Source: Acanthochromis polyacanthus (lineage: Eukaryota > Chordata > Actinopteri > Pomacentridae). Taken from it: a DNA stretch of 64,000 nucleotides. Within the stretch, counting starts at the first letter, position 1, and each line of letters starts with the position of its first letter. Position numbers and translations under genes: made by a program. A model generated the notes under the pieces. It saw nothing but the letters and a program-made list of their open reading frames with translations, had not been told where the DNA came from and did not search any database. Location: positions 7,034,653 to 7,098,652 of the forward strand of contig NC_067131.1 of NCBI RefSeq assembly GCF_021347895.1, read 5' to 3'. Below are positions 1 through 13,000 of this stretch, piece by piece.

Positions 1-3000
1 TGATGACGACAATGATGACATCATAGATGAGAGGGTGAGAGTGAGGGATTTTGAAGCTGCCATGACAGAAAACAGGTGTATAATTACACCTTGTGTGTGT
101 TTGTATGTGCACCTGAATGTGTTTGCTTGCTACAGGACAACTGCCCGCTGGTGTACAACCCTCGGCAGTTCGACTCCGACAGGGACGGGATTGGAGACCG
201 CTGCGACAACTGTCCGTTTGAAAGCAACCCGCTGCAGACTGACACTGATGACAATGGAGAGGGAGACGCCTGCAGCATCGACATAGATGGAGACGGTAGG
301 AGCCACTGTGCCATCTATGTTTATAGTCTAATTGATTTTTACATTTTTTATTTTATTTCATTTGTTTATTTTTTCCCTTTTACCCTTTATTTATGTATTG
401 ATTTTATTTTTAGTGCTGTTGCTTCTATTATTATTATCTTTAGCCTTGTGTTTATGGTTTTAACTTATATTTTCTTTTATTCCACTAGTTCTTTTCCTTA
501 CTTGGATGTGGCATTTTTGTTTTTCTTATTATTCTGTCTCATGTTATTGTATTGATTCACTTTGAAAATCTTTTACCTTGTTGTTCTACTTCTTTCTTCT
601 TCTGTTTGGACCGATCGGCCTTCTGTTATTCTCTGGTTTTCCTGAGTGTCCGTCTTTTCTTTTTTGTCTTTAAAGTAGCTATATAAATAAAATTTTTAAT
701 TTTACTCACCAATCTTTAAAACATGCAGTTATTTAACCAACAACTTCAGTCTAATTACTATTACAAATTTAACACATTGCACTTGAAGATCTCAAACATG
801 ATCCTTAAAATGCCACTTCACGAATTCAGAACATTGAAACTGTTATTTATTTATGGAAAGAACTACTTAGAGCAAGGCTGTCATTCACAATAGTACCCTG
901 CAAATACATAATGGAAATTGTAATCAACATTCAACATGTGCATTACACAAGGACGAAGCAGACACATTTGGAAAAACCGGATCATTCATTATATAGAACA
1001 TCATTCAGCAGAGGCTTAAAGTGTTCTAAGGCTAAAAATGAGTCTAACCTGAGCTTGTCCTGAAGCCTCTTCGACTTATGAGGTGCATAGTAGGTGCATT
1101 CAATTTTTAAAAATGGGATATCCAAGGCATTCTTCTTAACGAGTGCACATACTTCTCATCCTAAATGTGATTATAAATAACATGCTAGCCTATTTTGGAC
1201 ATCTTAACAAATAAAAATGAAAAAAGACAGTATTTTCCTTTGCCTGGGCACCCGACCGTATCATAGATAATGCAACAATGGGTTCTGAAACTGTCACCTG
1301 TAATAAATCTAAAGGAACTGTGATTCACAGCATCAAGCGACTTGAGGCTATTGGGCAGCAAAGAAAATGCATCTGACCCAACCTTACCCAGCGGTTATCT
1401 CAACACTACATCTAATCTACTATATGTCCTAACCCCAAACCCAAGAGGGAAACTCTGTCTGAAGAGGAGAGAAATGCTATTTTAGGGAGGAACAGTCTTT
1501 GGCACAAGAGCAGTAATTGCTTTCAAGCTCTCTCTAACATCTGGAATTGAAGGCAGTGACGGTAACTTCAAATCCATTTAACTGAACGCCACATTATCTC
1601 ATAATTCGGTGGCGGATTTTTGGACTTCATGATAGATTATGCAATTTTATTTATCTTTTAAGGAAGAAGGCTTAGCTATATATATATCAGGATTAACTAG
1701 ATCTCCATTTAGAGTATGGATAAGATTGGGAACATTACTGGTATGTGCTCTTGAAAAAACAAACATTTTATCATTTTGAAATTTAGAACACATTTTATAT
1801 TTAAGCGGGTGGTCCGCAGGCCATCAAAAGCAGAATGTAATCCAGAGAAAATCATTTTGCAAAGTGAGTAATGTCTTACCCAATGGGAGCATCAACAGAA
1901 AAATGGGACTGACAGTGCTGACATGGAAAATAAAAGATATTTGTGCATGAAGTAAACAGCAGGGATAGAATACCTTTATCAAACATCTACTGGACTTGTT
2001 TTGAAACCATCTGCAACAACTACTTGGACTTCACCAGAAAGATATGATAAGATATGAACCAGCTGTAAGGAGTAAAACCCAAAAAGGCAGCTTATTTGTC
2101 ATCCACAGCAGCAGTTGCAGCAGCTAAATGTGATAATGAGAAACTACTGTCTGGAATCAGGATCAATTGCAAATGAAACAAAGTGGCTTTACAGGCAATT
2201 TACTAACACAAAAAATGTAGTCTTACTCTTGAAATATGGATGAAATTACACTTACCTAAACACTGTCTTGATTTATATTGGTAGGAATGTCTTGTTTTTA
2301 TCTGCCACACAAAATGCAATTTACCTGCTCTGTTTGTGATTCTCTCTTTTGTTTCAGAGGTTCTGAATGATCAAGACAACTGCCCTTTAGTCTACAACAC
2401 TGACCAGAGGGACACTGACCTGGATGGTGTTGGAGATCAGTGTGACAACTGTCCCCTTCTACACAACCCACTGCAGGTTTCTGAAAAAACACACAAAACT
2501 CAGTATTCACATACTTGTGTCACTGTCCACAAAATCTTAAACGTTTTGACGCAAAAAAAAAGAAAGAAAGGAAAACATTAAGATGGTTTGTTGTTCCTCC
2601 AGGACAATGTGTCAAAATGTGGCTTTGAACTGTTGCCCCATGAACTACTCACCCAACCCACACCGTCTGACTTCTATCTGTTTCTCAAAATGAAATCCTA
2701 CTTGCGTGGTCACCATTTTTGTAGTGATGATGAGGTCATGCATGCTGTTGAGGAGCACTTGTTCAATCGAGATGTGAGCTTCTTTCATGAAGGGATTGTG
2801 AAGCTTGAACATATTTGGGCCAAGTGTATTGAAGTAAAAGGAGACTAAGTTGAACAATAATGCAAGAACAATCTTTCTCCTATGACTAGATTGCAGCAAT
2901 TGTAATCCTTACATATACGTACAACGTACAGATACAGTATATTGAATGTGTGTGTTTGCAGCTCGACTCTGACAGTGACCTGGTGGGCGACATGTGCGAC

Positions 3001-6000
3001 AGCAGCGAGGACATCGACGAGGATGGCCACCAAAACTCTCTAGACAACTGCCCCTACATCGCCAACAGCAACCAGGCTGACCATGACAATGACGGCAAAG
3101 GAGATGCTTGCGACCATGACGACGACAACGACGGCATCCCTGACGACCGGGACAACTGCAGATTGGTGCCCAACAGGGACCAGCTGGACTCTGACGGTCA
3201 GTCACGAAACACCAAAAACAAACGCAAAAGGTGTCACTAAAGAAGTATAACTGATTGTAGATCTGTAAATAAAAATAAGAATATGTCTGATATCAAAATA
3301 CAGATTTGAACGGATGTTGATTAGTTAGCCGTCACACAGGGAAAATATTTTGTATGATTTATGATAAATGGCTTTTGCAGTCATGCAGTAAAATCTTGTG
3401 GCTGTCAGTTCAGTATGCTTCCAGAGGTTCAAGTCATATTAATGTTGGACATCAACACAAACACTTTATGGCTCTCTGTAGTGTGATTAATCCTATTTAA
3501 AAGATTGTTTAATCCATCATACCAGACGTTCTCTGTAGATTTTCACATTGTCTTGTCCAGTCTTTTTTTTACCCATAAAGTCATGTTAGACTCTCATTCC
3601 CTCTCAGGCGACAGCAGCGGAGACGCATGTTTTGATGACTTTGACAACGACACTATTCCAGATGCGCTGGATCCTTGCCCATTGAACCAGGATATTGGGT
3701 CAACAGACTTCAGGAAGTTTCAGGTTGTTTTGTTGGACCCTAAAGGCACCACGCAGTCGGACCCGCTCTGGGTGATCCGCAGCCAGGGTACAGAGCTGCT
3801 GCAGACTGCCAATTCGGACCCTGGGATCGCTTTAGGTAAGATTCACCATTAAAAAAGATGACAAAAATAGAATGTAAAGGATTAGTCCATGCAATAAACA
3901 TCAGTCCGTTCGAACAGGGTTCGACAAGTTCAGCGCAGTGGACTTCAGTGTGACATTTTATGTAAATACCAACCGAGATGACGACTACGCGGGCATCGTG
4001 TTCGCCTACCAGTCCAGTCGACGCTTCTACGTCGTCATGTGGAAGCAGGTGAAGCTTGAGTGCTGAGTTTAGTATTAATACCTCAGACTGACTGCGAACA
4101 CACTCACAGAAACACCTAACTTCCCCTTTAAAGCTTTACATTTTGATCAAAAGTTCTGTCAATCTTTCTATATCATCAGACATCTTCTTGACCTCAACCT
4201 TGTCAATATGTCCCTTCAATGTCGATTTATAGTACAGTGCTGAAAAGCACATGAAAGAAAAGATTTGACTTTTCTTGCGCTTCACTTCATGTGATGTGAC
4301 AGTTCTCAAGCATCTCTAGATACATCGACTTAACCTTCACGCTTCACCACACTCTGTTTGTCTGGGAGGGCAGGTGTCTCAGGCTTACTGGGAGAAAAGG
4401 CCATCCAAAGCTTTCGGCACCGCTGGAGTCTCAATCAAACTGGTCAACTCCAGCACGGGGCCGGGCGAGTATCTCCGCAATGCTCTGTGGCACACAGGAC
4501 ACACCAGACACCAGGTACGAATCAGTACCCTCGCGTAATTCTCTTTTTCTTGCTGATTAACATGATTTTTCATGACATTTCTGCCATGATGTGCTCCTTT
4601 TCATCCTCTTTGCAATAGCTTTAAATTACAAAAAAAACATTCTTTGAACAGAAAATCATGTGTTGTAGTAAAGTTCAGACCCTCAGTTATGTAATTTTGT
4701 CCATGCTGGTGACTCTGTGTGGCTGTTCCAGGTCAGAACATTGTGGCACGATCCCAATGAAATCGGCTGGAAGGACTACACAGCCTACAGAATGCACCTC
4801 ATCCACCGACCCAAGACTGGGTTCATCAGGTACAAATACAACTTCATTGCACACTAAATAATCAAATACTGCTTGGATTTATTATGGATTATTGATTCTT
4901 GAGTGACACTGGCTCCATGACATCCGGCATATGTGAGGAAAATCCCCTTGTGTTGCTCAGTTGCTTGGAAAACTTTGTTAAATACTTGATAGACAGCTGA
5001 TGAATTAACCTGTAGATGCATTGAGGTAAAATATTCATCGCTTGGCAGTGTCTTTCTCATTGGGGCTTGGATTTATATTTTCGCGTTAAGCTATTATGAG
5101 ACACAGCTGGAATATGATCATGGAAACTATCAAACATTTAGAAATAGAAAAACACTGGAGATTGGTGGGATTGGTGTTCTTCCTCGGGGGAAATAACTCT
5201 GCATTAGCAGTAACCTTTCACTTTTAATTTACAGTTAAAGGGTTTGATATTGTTGGCTTGGCTTTTGAAAGGACCACACCAGTGTTTTAAGCCATTTACT
5301 ACTCACACTGCACATTAGCGCTAATCATTTCGAAAGCAGTTACAGCTTTTCAGTCAAGCATGAAAATGAATTTGCAGGAAGGAACTTCACACTTGCTTGC
5401 AACTGGAGAACATGTCTGTGTTTATTTTTGTTTCACAGTAAAGTATTAAAATTAATATGGTTAGTGCAGAAAAAGCTGAGGCATGTTCTTTTAAATCAAA
5501 TGTTTGTGGCCCAGTTCAGTTGATGTAGGTTTTAGCAGAGCAACAATCTGCGAAATAACTTCTTAAATCTGTGAAAATCGCATTCAGTGCCAGCCTCAGA
5601 TGTTTTTACACTTGAGGATATCATCAATCTCTGAGAGTTATTTTATGATAACATTGTAATTCACTTTCTTTGTTGTACCCAGTTCTCCTCAAACTGCCAC
5701 AACTGCTTCTGCTTAGATGTATTTTTCACTAATAGCCTAAAAAAATGGGATATGAGTTCTCTGTTCTCTGTGCTCTGCTCTGTGTGTGTGCAGATGGAGA
5801 GAACAGCGTCAGTATAAAGATTTTCAAAACCTGAGAAAAGGTCACGAGCAACAAAACCATTATGTGTCTTCACCACAAAGTTTTTGAATATACAAGCATT
5901 GGGCATTTTCCATTCTGCTACTGAATTATTTTTTACTGTAGGATGACTGTACAACTGTACACTTTCTCAATGTGAGACTGAAAAGAAATTCCAGCTCTTT

Positions 6001-8011
6001 GAATGTGAAGGACAGACATTCTTTGATATTTCACATAGCTGGTTCAAAGCTTCATTGTACCTGCTTTAAATATATCTCCTTTTGACGTCATATCGTCAGT
6101 TACACGGAAATAAATAGTAAAATATGGAATGAGGAGAACAATATGCAACAAATCTGACCCAGAGATGTGGTGGACACTGCTATTAGAAGGATTCAGGTCT
6201 ATTCATTTAAAGCAGCTCTAAGTCATGTTTTCACATTGCATGTCAAATGTGAATCTATGTGACAATAGTGTTGTTATCATTAGTTTCCACTCATTATATA
6301 GTGGTTTAATTACCTCTATAGGTATGCATCTTAATGTATACATTATTAGATTATGAATAAAGCTGTCAGCAACTACTATCTCTGAGAATTTGAGTAATGT
6401 TTGACTCAGCTCACAGTTACACATTAAGTGACATTCATCCGTAACTGAACACAGCTCAATGGGCCTCCCTTGATTAACGCTGTGCTACCTGCATTGTGTT
6501 CCCATTACAGGGTAGTGGTGTATGAAGGCAGGGAGATATTGTCCGACTCGGGGGCTGTTTACGACCACACCCTGGCCGGAGGCAGACTGGGACTATTTGT
6601 CTTTTCTCAGGAACATGTTCTGTTCTCAGACCTCAGATATGAGTGCAGAGGTGAGATATATTTCAATATTATCATCATAAGTACTCATCAGTGGTGGAAA
6701 ATGCAGTTACAGTGTAAAGCATAATATATACAGGGAATATACTGAGGTGAATTGAACTTTAACTACAGGTAACTGGCTTAGTTTAGGTTCGAAAAAAAGA
6801 ACTTACCTGTAGCTCTTGTGTAGTCTTTTTTTGGGAACATTTCTCAAACGATTATTATTATTATTACAGTTGGTTGAGGTGAACCTAGTTTCAACTACTT
6901 TCTGTTCAATTTTTGGTCTTTTTTGGGCATTTTTTCTATTTTTTCCCCCACATTTTTCTGATTTAAAAATATTGGATAGTTGTACTTTTTATGCTTTATA
7001 TAACTGTATAGTGCTCAAAAAGGTACCATTATTCAATTTTAATTCTTTTAGAAATTAAAAAAGTGCAAAAAAGGATTATAATGGCTACAGACTGTACATA
7101 GTCATTAAAATGAGGTTTATCTAAACCAACTATGCCAGTATAACACAACTTACACATAAGTGTATCATCAACAATATGATGATTTAATAGAATAAATAAA
7201 TAATAGTTTAAAAAAACCTGCAAAAATTAGTAGAATTTTCTTTTTAAATTTTTCTCAATTTTTATTTATTTATTTTAAATGTTGGACGATTTTTACCTTT
7301 TTGTGCCTTAGATGGATATAAACCATACATAAAGTATGAAAAAACTGTGGCATAATTTATTTTTGCATTTGTAGCAATATTTTTTGTAGTTGAAGTTATG
7401 AATATATGCAAACTAATAATTTTATATAGAGTCTCCTAAATATAACTGCATTAAATATAGCAGGGTTGCAAAGTAGAATCTAAGAACTTTGCTCATTTAC
7501 AGTATTTGAGTAAAGGTACTTAGTGACTTTTCACAACTGATTTCAACATGAATGCAGACTTCTAAAACATGATTTAGATTTTTACATATTGGACAATTAT
7601 ACCTTTCTGTGCCCATTAACATGTAATTGAATTAAATCATCTAAGAAGTTAAAGACTCATTTAAAATATAGCACGGAGCTAAAACTAGATGCTGCCTGCT
7701 TTAACAAACGATCACTTGCCACAAAGGAACTACTGCTTTATTTTTATGATATTAGGTTTATTATGTATGTGTAAAACTGTAACTGCACCTATCAAATTAA
7801 TGCATGAGTAAAAACGACACTATTCCTCTCAGTAATGTGGTAGAACAAAAGTATAAAGTAGCACAAAATGGAAATAATAGAGCAAACTAGATGACTTCCC
7901 ACCACTGCTGCTGATCATCGTGTCTCTGTTCTCCATTGTTCTTCTCATAAAAGTGTGCCTCTAATGACCATGTCTGTAATCTGTTTTTCTGTTTTATTCC
8001 TAGATAACTGA
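1..8011 (+). CDS. thbs2: Thrombospondin-2-like, 3' part (type 3 repeats and C-terminal domain)
   Basis: This is the 3' half of a secreted, calcium-binding matricellular glycoprotein that modulates cell-matrix contact. Exons read: (start off window)-34, 136-295, 2358-2476, 2962-3196, 3608-3835, 3918-4048, 4374-4514, 4732-4829, 6511-6650 and 8004-8011. All junctions are GT-AG and keep frame, giving 430 residues. Residues 1 to about 205 are Asp/Cys-rich type 3 repeats (motifs such as [15 protein letters not shown]); about 216-428 form the L-type lectin-like C-terminal domain ([46 protein letters not shown]). It ends YECRDN, the group A (THBS1/2) ending, not the longer tail of THBS3/4/[17 protein letters not shown] is nearer THBS2 than THBS1. 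An N-glycosylation sequon (NSS) lies at residue 327. The RGD of THBS1/2 is replaced by SSGD at the exon 4/5 junction. The last coding exon supplies only 8 nt. Family call is firm; the choice of THBS2 over THBS1 is likely, not proven. Confidence 0.88.
296..2357 (+). other. Thrombospondin intron, no gene seen
   Basis: This 2.06-kb intron between two type 3 repeat exons is AT-rich. I found no exon, RNA gene or clearly assignable transposon in it. Short open stretches around 1240-1640 are broken by stops and match nothing I recognise. Confidence 0.5.
2588..2848 (+). mobile_element. Mariner transposase C-terminal remnant inside a thrombospondin intron
   Basis: An open frame of 86 codons lies in the 485-bp intron between thbs2 exons ending at 2476 and starting at 2962. 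It reads FLQDN, then [46 protein letters not shown] and stop. This matches the C-terminal half of mariner-family (DD34D) transposases, including a second catalytic Asp (QDN) and the third (PSDF). Their spacing is about 22 instead of 34, so an internal piece is lost, and the N-terminal half with the first Asp is absent. It cannot be an active transposase. No inverted repeats were recognised. The frame is intact despite decay, and its QDN codons contain a usable AG splice acceptor (see findings). Confidence 0.8.
4830..6510 (+). other. Thrombospondin intron, nothing recognised
   Basis: A 1.7-kb intron between the exons ending GFI(R) and starting (R)VVVYEG. The open frames in it are short, AT-biased and lack family motifs. 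No repeat family was recognised. Confidence 0.5.
6651..8003 (+). other. Last thrombospondin intron, AT-rich
   Basis: A 1.35-kb AT-rich intron before the 8-nt final coding exon. It has T-runs and short scattered open frames only. Similar wording around 7250-7320 and 7560-7620 (a 'ttggacaattttacctttttgtgc' type phrase) hints at a diverged internal duplication, but I could not delimit it. Confidence 0.4.
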
Positions 8012-8410
8012 ATTATTTTCCTGGGATGTTCAGAAAACTCCAACCACAACCCACCAGAGATCCACATTAATTCCAGAAACCCTTAATACCACTGAGAGAG
8101 AATGAGAGGATGCACCAGGCCTTTTTACCCCGCCAAGGCTATCAATTAGTGACCATCATCTATATCAGCTTTTTATGCAACAGTATCGATTTCAAACCGT
8201 CTCATTCGCTGTATATTTCTGCTCCGACAGCATCTCTAATGACAGTAACTTCTTGTTGCTTTTCATTTGTGCTTTCCTCATGGTTGTAAATAATTATTTA
8301 TTGCCAGATGCCAGATATGAGAGGGACAGATGCGAGGATAAATTGATGATGGATTAAGTAGAGCAGATGCCTGGCGGTAACTTATCAATAAAAGGCTTTT
8401 TTTAATCAAC
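8012..8410 (+). other. thbs2: 3' UTR of the thrombospondin gene with poly(A) signal
   Basis: The untranslated end follows the TGA at 8009-8011. A canonical AATAAA at 8387-8392, followed by a T-rich stretch, marks the probable cleavage site near 8405-8415. The exact cleavage position is inferred. Confidence 0.65.
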
Positions 8411-9850
8411 TGCTTCCTTTTTTTCCCCTTGTCTTTTATGGTGAGGCCTGTAAACACTCGAGTGTTGAAACATGGTCTCTAGTGCTTTCTAGTGGTGGAA
8501 GTAATAATTACAAAGTGATGAGTAGGAGAGAAGACAAAAAGTCAGTCACAGTGGATAAAGGTGAGGAAATGTTGGTCAATTTTAAGATTTTAGGATATTT
8601 TGCTTCCACACCATGTCATTTTTTCAAACTAATGTAAGGAAAATATCCAAAATATGCACTTATTGTTACTTCTCGGTAATTCTGCTAAAAGTTTACTGGT
8701 CCGGCCACTTTGAGATCAAATTGGGCCGTATGCGGCCCCTGGACCAAAATGAGTTTGACACCCCTGCTCTAAACCCTATCTGCTCCACGTCTGACCGTGC
8801 ACTCTAACCCAACCTTCCGAACAGGCTTGGATGTGCAAAAAATACATATCTTTAAAGTCTCTCTCCTCAAAATGCCTTCTTTCCCCTCAGAAATCTTCAC
8901 CCGAGAACCACCAAACCCTCCAGTTTTATTCCTCCCTGCATTTTAAAGGTCTTTTACTGAGGGGTTTCTTCATGTATCATTCATAGCCTGATTTATACAA
9001 CATTTTATTCCTAAAAAGAGGCAAAAATGGGTTTCTTCAGGATGTTGACAGTATTTTATAATTCATGACGTGCTAAGAAGAGATATCCAAAAATCCCCTC
9101 CCATGTAAAACCTCTGACTGTAACATATCCACAACATTTAAGTAAAGCTTTGCTGTCATCTGATGATCAGGTTTCTGTATTTACAAAATCAACTGGGAAA
9201 GCTTAAAGGTAAGACCTGTAGTGTCTCCCTTGAAGTAAAGGTATTATACCCTCCTTCAATCAAAACGTCCTGCACTCCATATGTTACAAAATAAAAGCAT
9301 CAATAAATTGTAGGCTACTGAAATTACACTGTGAATCATTTAAAGTGTGTTCAATCTATTCTGATAGTTAAATATAATTTAATTAGAAGTTGTCATATCT
9401 AAAAAAAGTGTACTGTTTGGCTTTATTATTATGTTCTTTAAACATTTTAATAATGCAAATATCCAAGTCAAGTCATGTAGTTGTAAATGCAAATGATTCT
9501 GCTATACTTATACTATTTATGCTTGCCTTTGCTATCTTATGACACTTTCACCTCGACCTTCTCCATTCTTGCTCCACAGCAGACAAAAGGAATTCATTGC
9601 AGCAAATATTCCTTAAAAATGAAATTTGTTTCGTTTTTTTTTATTGTTGTGTTCTTGTTCTATTGTTCTGTTTAAAAACGCAAAATCCAAGTGAGGTTGT
9701 GTAGTTAAAAATCTGGATCTCCAAAGAAACTCCACCCATGCTCAGGGGAGGAAAAAATAATTTGTACTCTCAAATTATTTTTCTGACTGAAAGCACAAAA
9801 ACCTGTTGAACCGGTTCTAGAAGGAAGTGCAGGTAGAAAAAACACTCAAC
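8411..9850. other. thbs2-kcnk1 intergenic region
   Basis: About 1.4 kb separates the thbs2 poly(A) site from the probable kcnk1 promoter. Apart from the hAT fragment near 8.6-8.77 kb it is AT-rich, and I see no gene. Confidence 0.5.
8580..8766 (-). mobile_element. hAT-type transposon end fragment
   Basis: Read on the minus strand from 8766, the sequence begins CAGGGGTGTCAAACTCATTT, the typical terminal inverted repeat of a common fish hAT element, followed by GGTCCAGGGGCCGCATAC. The opposite terminus was not found nearby, so this is a solo or truncated end lying between thbs2 and kcnk1. The left boundary is approximate. Confidence 0.55.
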
Positions 9851-10024
9851 CAACACACCTGGTGAGGTGAGAGAGCGACGTCACCTCTACCCGCTTCCTC
9901 TGATCAGAGGAATGAGGAAGACGAGTTCATCAACTGGCTAGAGAGGACACAGCTTAGGTTATTACATAAAAACAAGTTTTCTGGACGAAACTGAGTGTAT
10001 TTGTTGAATTAATCCACCTGTGTG
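9851..10024 (+). promoter_or_regulatory. Probable kcnk1 promoter / 5' UTR
   Basis: The stretch directly upstream of the kcnk1 ATG is richer in GC than the flank. It holds a CGACGTCA element (9876-9883), one base from a full cAMP response element, and a palindromic TCTGATCAGA at about 9899-9908. No clear TATA box at a convincing distance was seen. The transcription start is not determined; the assignment rests on position and composition. Confidence 0.35.
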
Positions 10025-13000
10025 ATGGTGCGCGGCTGCCCAGGAGGAGGCTGGTGCGCTCGCTTCGTGGAGACGCACCGGTCAGGGCTGAATTTCGCCC
10101 TGCTGGTTGTCTGTTACATTCTTTACTTGATTATCGGTGCCGGTATTTTCTCCGCCATCGAGCTGCCCTACGAACACGAGCTTCGGAAGGAGCTGAAAGA
10201 AGCCCGGCAGGACTTCCTGACGGAAAGCCCCTGCGTGTCCGACGCGCGTCTGGAGGAGCTGCTGGCCCGCGCATTGGAGGCCAATAACTATGGAGTGTCC
10301 CTCCTGGGGAACGACACCAGACACAACTGGGACTTTGTGTCCTCCTTGTTCTTCACCAGCACCGTGCTGACCACTACAGGTAAGACAAGTCTTCAAAAAT
10401 AAATCCACCAAGTGTGGTTTTAATGGCAAAATGTCTGTAATAATCTGTGTAGATTCCACTTTTTTTTTTGCTTTTCCACACTTCATAAAAACTTTCCTTC
10501 CCTGTAACAAATACCTTTATAGTTTAAGATCCCCCCCAGACATCTAAGATACACAAAAATATCCCAAAGGTTTCAAATTCAACTACCACGCTTGTTTAAG
10601 TTGAATCTTCCACCATTATTGTCTTTCTAGTGATAGATGTGTTTACGTCTGTAACTCTAGTTTAAGGATAGAACACAGAAACTTTACCTCATCAGCATAT
10701 TAATAAAGAATAACAGCTCTCCAGCTTTGCACATGCATCATTTTGCACTGGAAAGGTCAAACATTTAAATGAAATAACTATAAGCAAAACACCTTGCATT
10801 TCCTGCTATTCAGTAGGAAGTTTGGAGATGTATTTTAGGAGCTGTTGTGGGTTTTAATGACAACTTGTGCTGCGAAAGCTTCATAGCACATAAACACACA
10901 TTAGTTCTGCTAAAAGAAGCTACTTCCTTCCTAGAACATTCTGCCCCTAAACATACAAAAGTTTGCAAAGTTAACTTAAACAAAATGTTAATTTTTTTTT
11001 TTTACAAAAATCAGTAATTCATTCAGTTAAACATCCTATAATTTATGTTCAGCTCTAAGTCTTGGGTCAGATTTGTTTTCCATAAAAAGACATGTTGCTT
11101 TTGATGGAGTCTCTGTCTTCCCTTCCTTCTTTCTAATTATTGTTTTTCACAAGTGTTCCTGGAGAAAAATCCCTCTGATTATATCTCTGTACTTAACACG
11201 GTGCTCTACGTTTTGCTGTGTTTTCAGGCTATGGCCACACTGTTCCACTCTCCGATGCAGGGAAGGCCTTCTGCATCTTCTACACCCTCTTCGGCATCCC
11301 AGTCACCCTCTTCTTCCTCTCTGCTGTGGTGCAGAGGCTCATGGTCCTGGTGTCTCGCCGTCCGGTGTCCTACTTCCACCGGCGATGGGCTGTGGACAGG
11401 TCGAAACTAGCTGCCATTCACGCCACCTGCCTCGCCGTCCTCCTGACCCTGCTGCTCTTCATTGTTCCTGCGTGGATCTTTGTCACCCTGGAGTCAGACT
11501 GGAACTTTCTAGAGTCGCTGTATTTCTGCTTCATCTCTCTGACCACCATTGGCCTCGGAGATTATGTCCCTGGAGAAACTCATAGTAAAGAGGCCAACCC
11601 ACACCCACAGCTGTACAGACTGGCCATTACAGGTGAGTGGCTGGCTGAATATTACACTCCCTCTGGGACGAAAATCCAAGTTTTTTATTGTGCTTTGTTA
11701 ACATGTTCATATGGTGATTCTTATATGGTCAATGCCAAATCATGAGCAAAATACCCAACATATACTGTCCAGCCAAAGAAAATCACACACTCTAATATTT
11801 TGCTGGACTGGCGTTAGCTTTGAATATGGCACTCATTTGCTGTGGCGTTGTTTCAATAAGCTTCTACTATGTCAAAGCATTTATTTCTGTCCAGAAATGC
11901 ATTAATTTTTCACCAAGATCTTATACTGATGGTGGGAGAGTCGGACCGCTGCGTAACGTCTTCTCCAGCACGTCTCTGAAGATTCTCAATGCTGCTGAGG
12001 TCTGGACTCTGGTCTGGACACTGGAAGTCAATCCATGTGTGAAAATGATGTCTCATGCTCCCTGAACCACTCAATTTCAATGTGAGCCCCATAAAACCTG
12101 GCATTGTCATGTTGGAACATGCCCATGCCATCAGGGAAGAAAAACTGATGAAAAGACCTGGTCATTCAGTATATTCAGGTAGTCAGCTGACCTCATTTTT
12201 TGGGAACAGAATGTTGCTGAACCTTACCAACTCCAGATCATAACCCTCACTGGCTTGTTGGCACTAGGCATGATGAGTGCATCGCTTCATCTGCCTCTCT
12301 TCTTACCCTGATGGGCCCGTTACTTTGGAACACGGTTGTTTAAGAAATGAGAAGCTCCTCACTGCATCAGCTAGAGTTAAATAAGTTGTTGCAGCTAAAA
12401 CGTATTCATCACTGCAGCATATTATCCACTGGAAGGCTCTTGACTATTTGCTTAGTTAAATCCAGGTGACGACTTTTTTTTTTTTTGTGGACCAGACAGT
12501 GTACCATGCCTTCATTGTTCATGCCTTCATCCATCCAATGACCCTGTCAAAAACACATATTCCGATTTCTTGAGTTTATATGTAACAAACTCACGAAACC
12601 AGTTCTGTCAACTTTTATGATGTAGCTTTCAGTATCATTAATCTTCTTCAGAAGCGGTTTCTGTTTCAAACATACATGGCTGAATTACTCCAGTGTCATA
12701 ACTTGGCATTGTGCGGTGTAGAATAATTTTACAGATTTCAAAGAAAGATGAAGGTGAGCTGGTGTGCTAGAGCTTCAGCAGTAGGGAGGGGTGGGTATAG
12801 ATAAAGATGGTAACTCCACAGATACAGTCTAGAAGAAACAACTGTGCAGAGTTACATACAGGTCATATAAAGACAGGAAGGGATTGTTGTCAATGAAAAG
12901 ACTTCTGATAATGTAAGTTTAATACACAGAAATTAGTGTTTAGGGTTTAAATAAACAACCAGCTAAAGGCAGCAGCAGTTAGTTGCATGCCCATTGGTGT

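Noticed and set aside
2909..3205. Cys/Arg-rich minus-strand frame at 2.9-3.2 kb
   Set aside because: Antisense of the Asp/Cys-rich thrombospondin type 3 repeat exon.
10082..10510. 142-codon minus-strand frame over kcnk1 exon 1
   Set aside because: Antisense shadow of a GC-richer coding exon with no independent support.
11073..11585. 170-codon plus-strand frame overlapping kcnk1 exon 2
   Set aside because: It is a shifted-frame shadow of the channel exon; the true frame gives the K2P motifs and continues through both splice sites.
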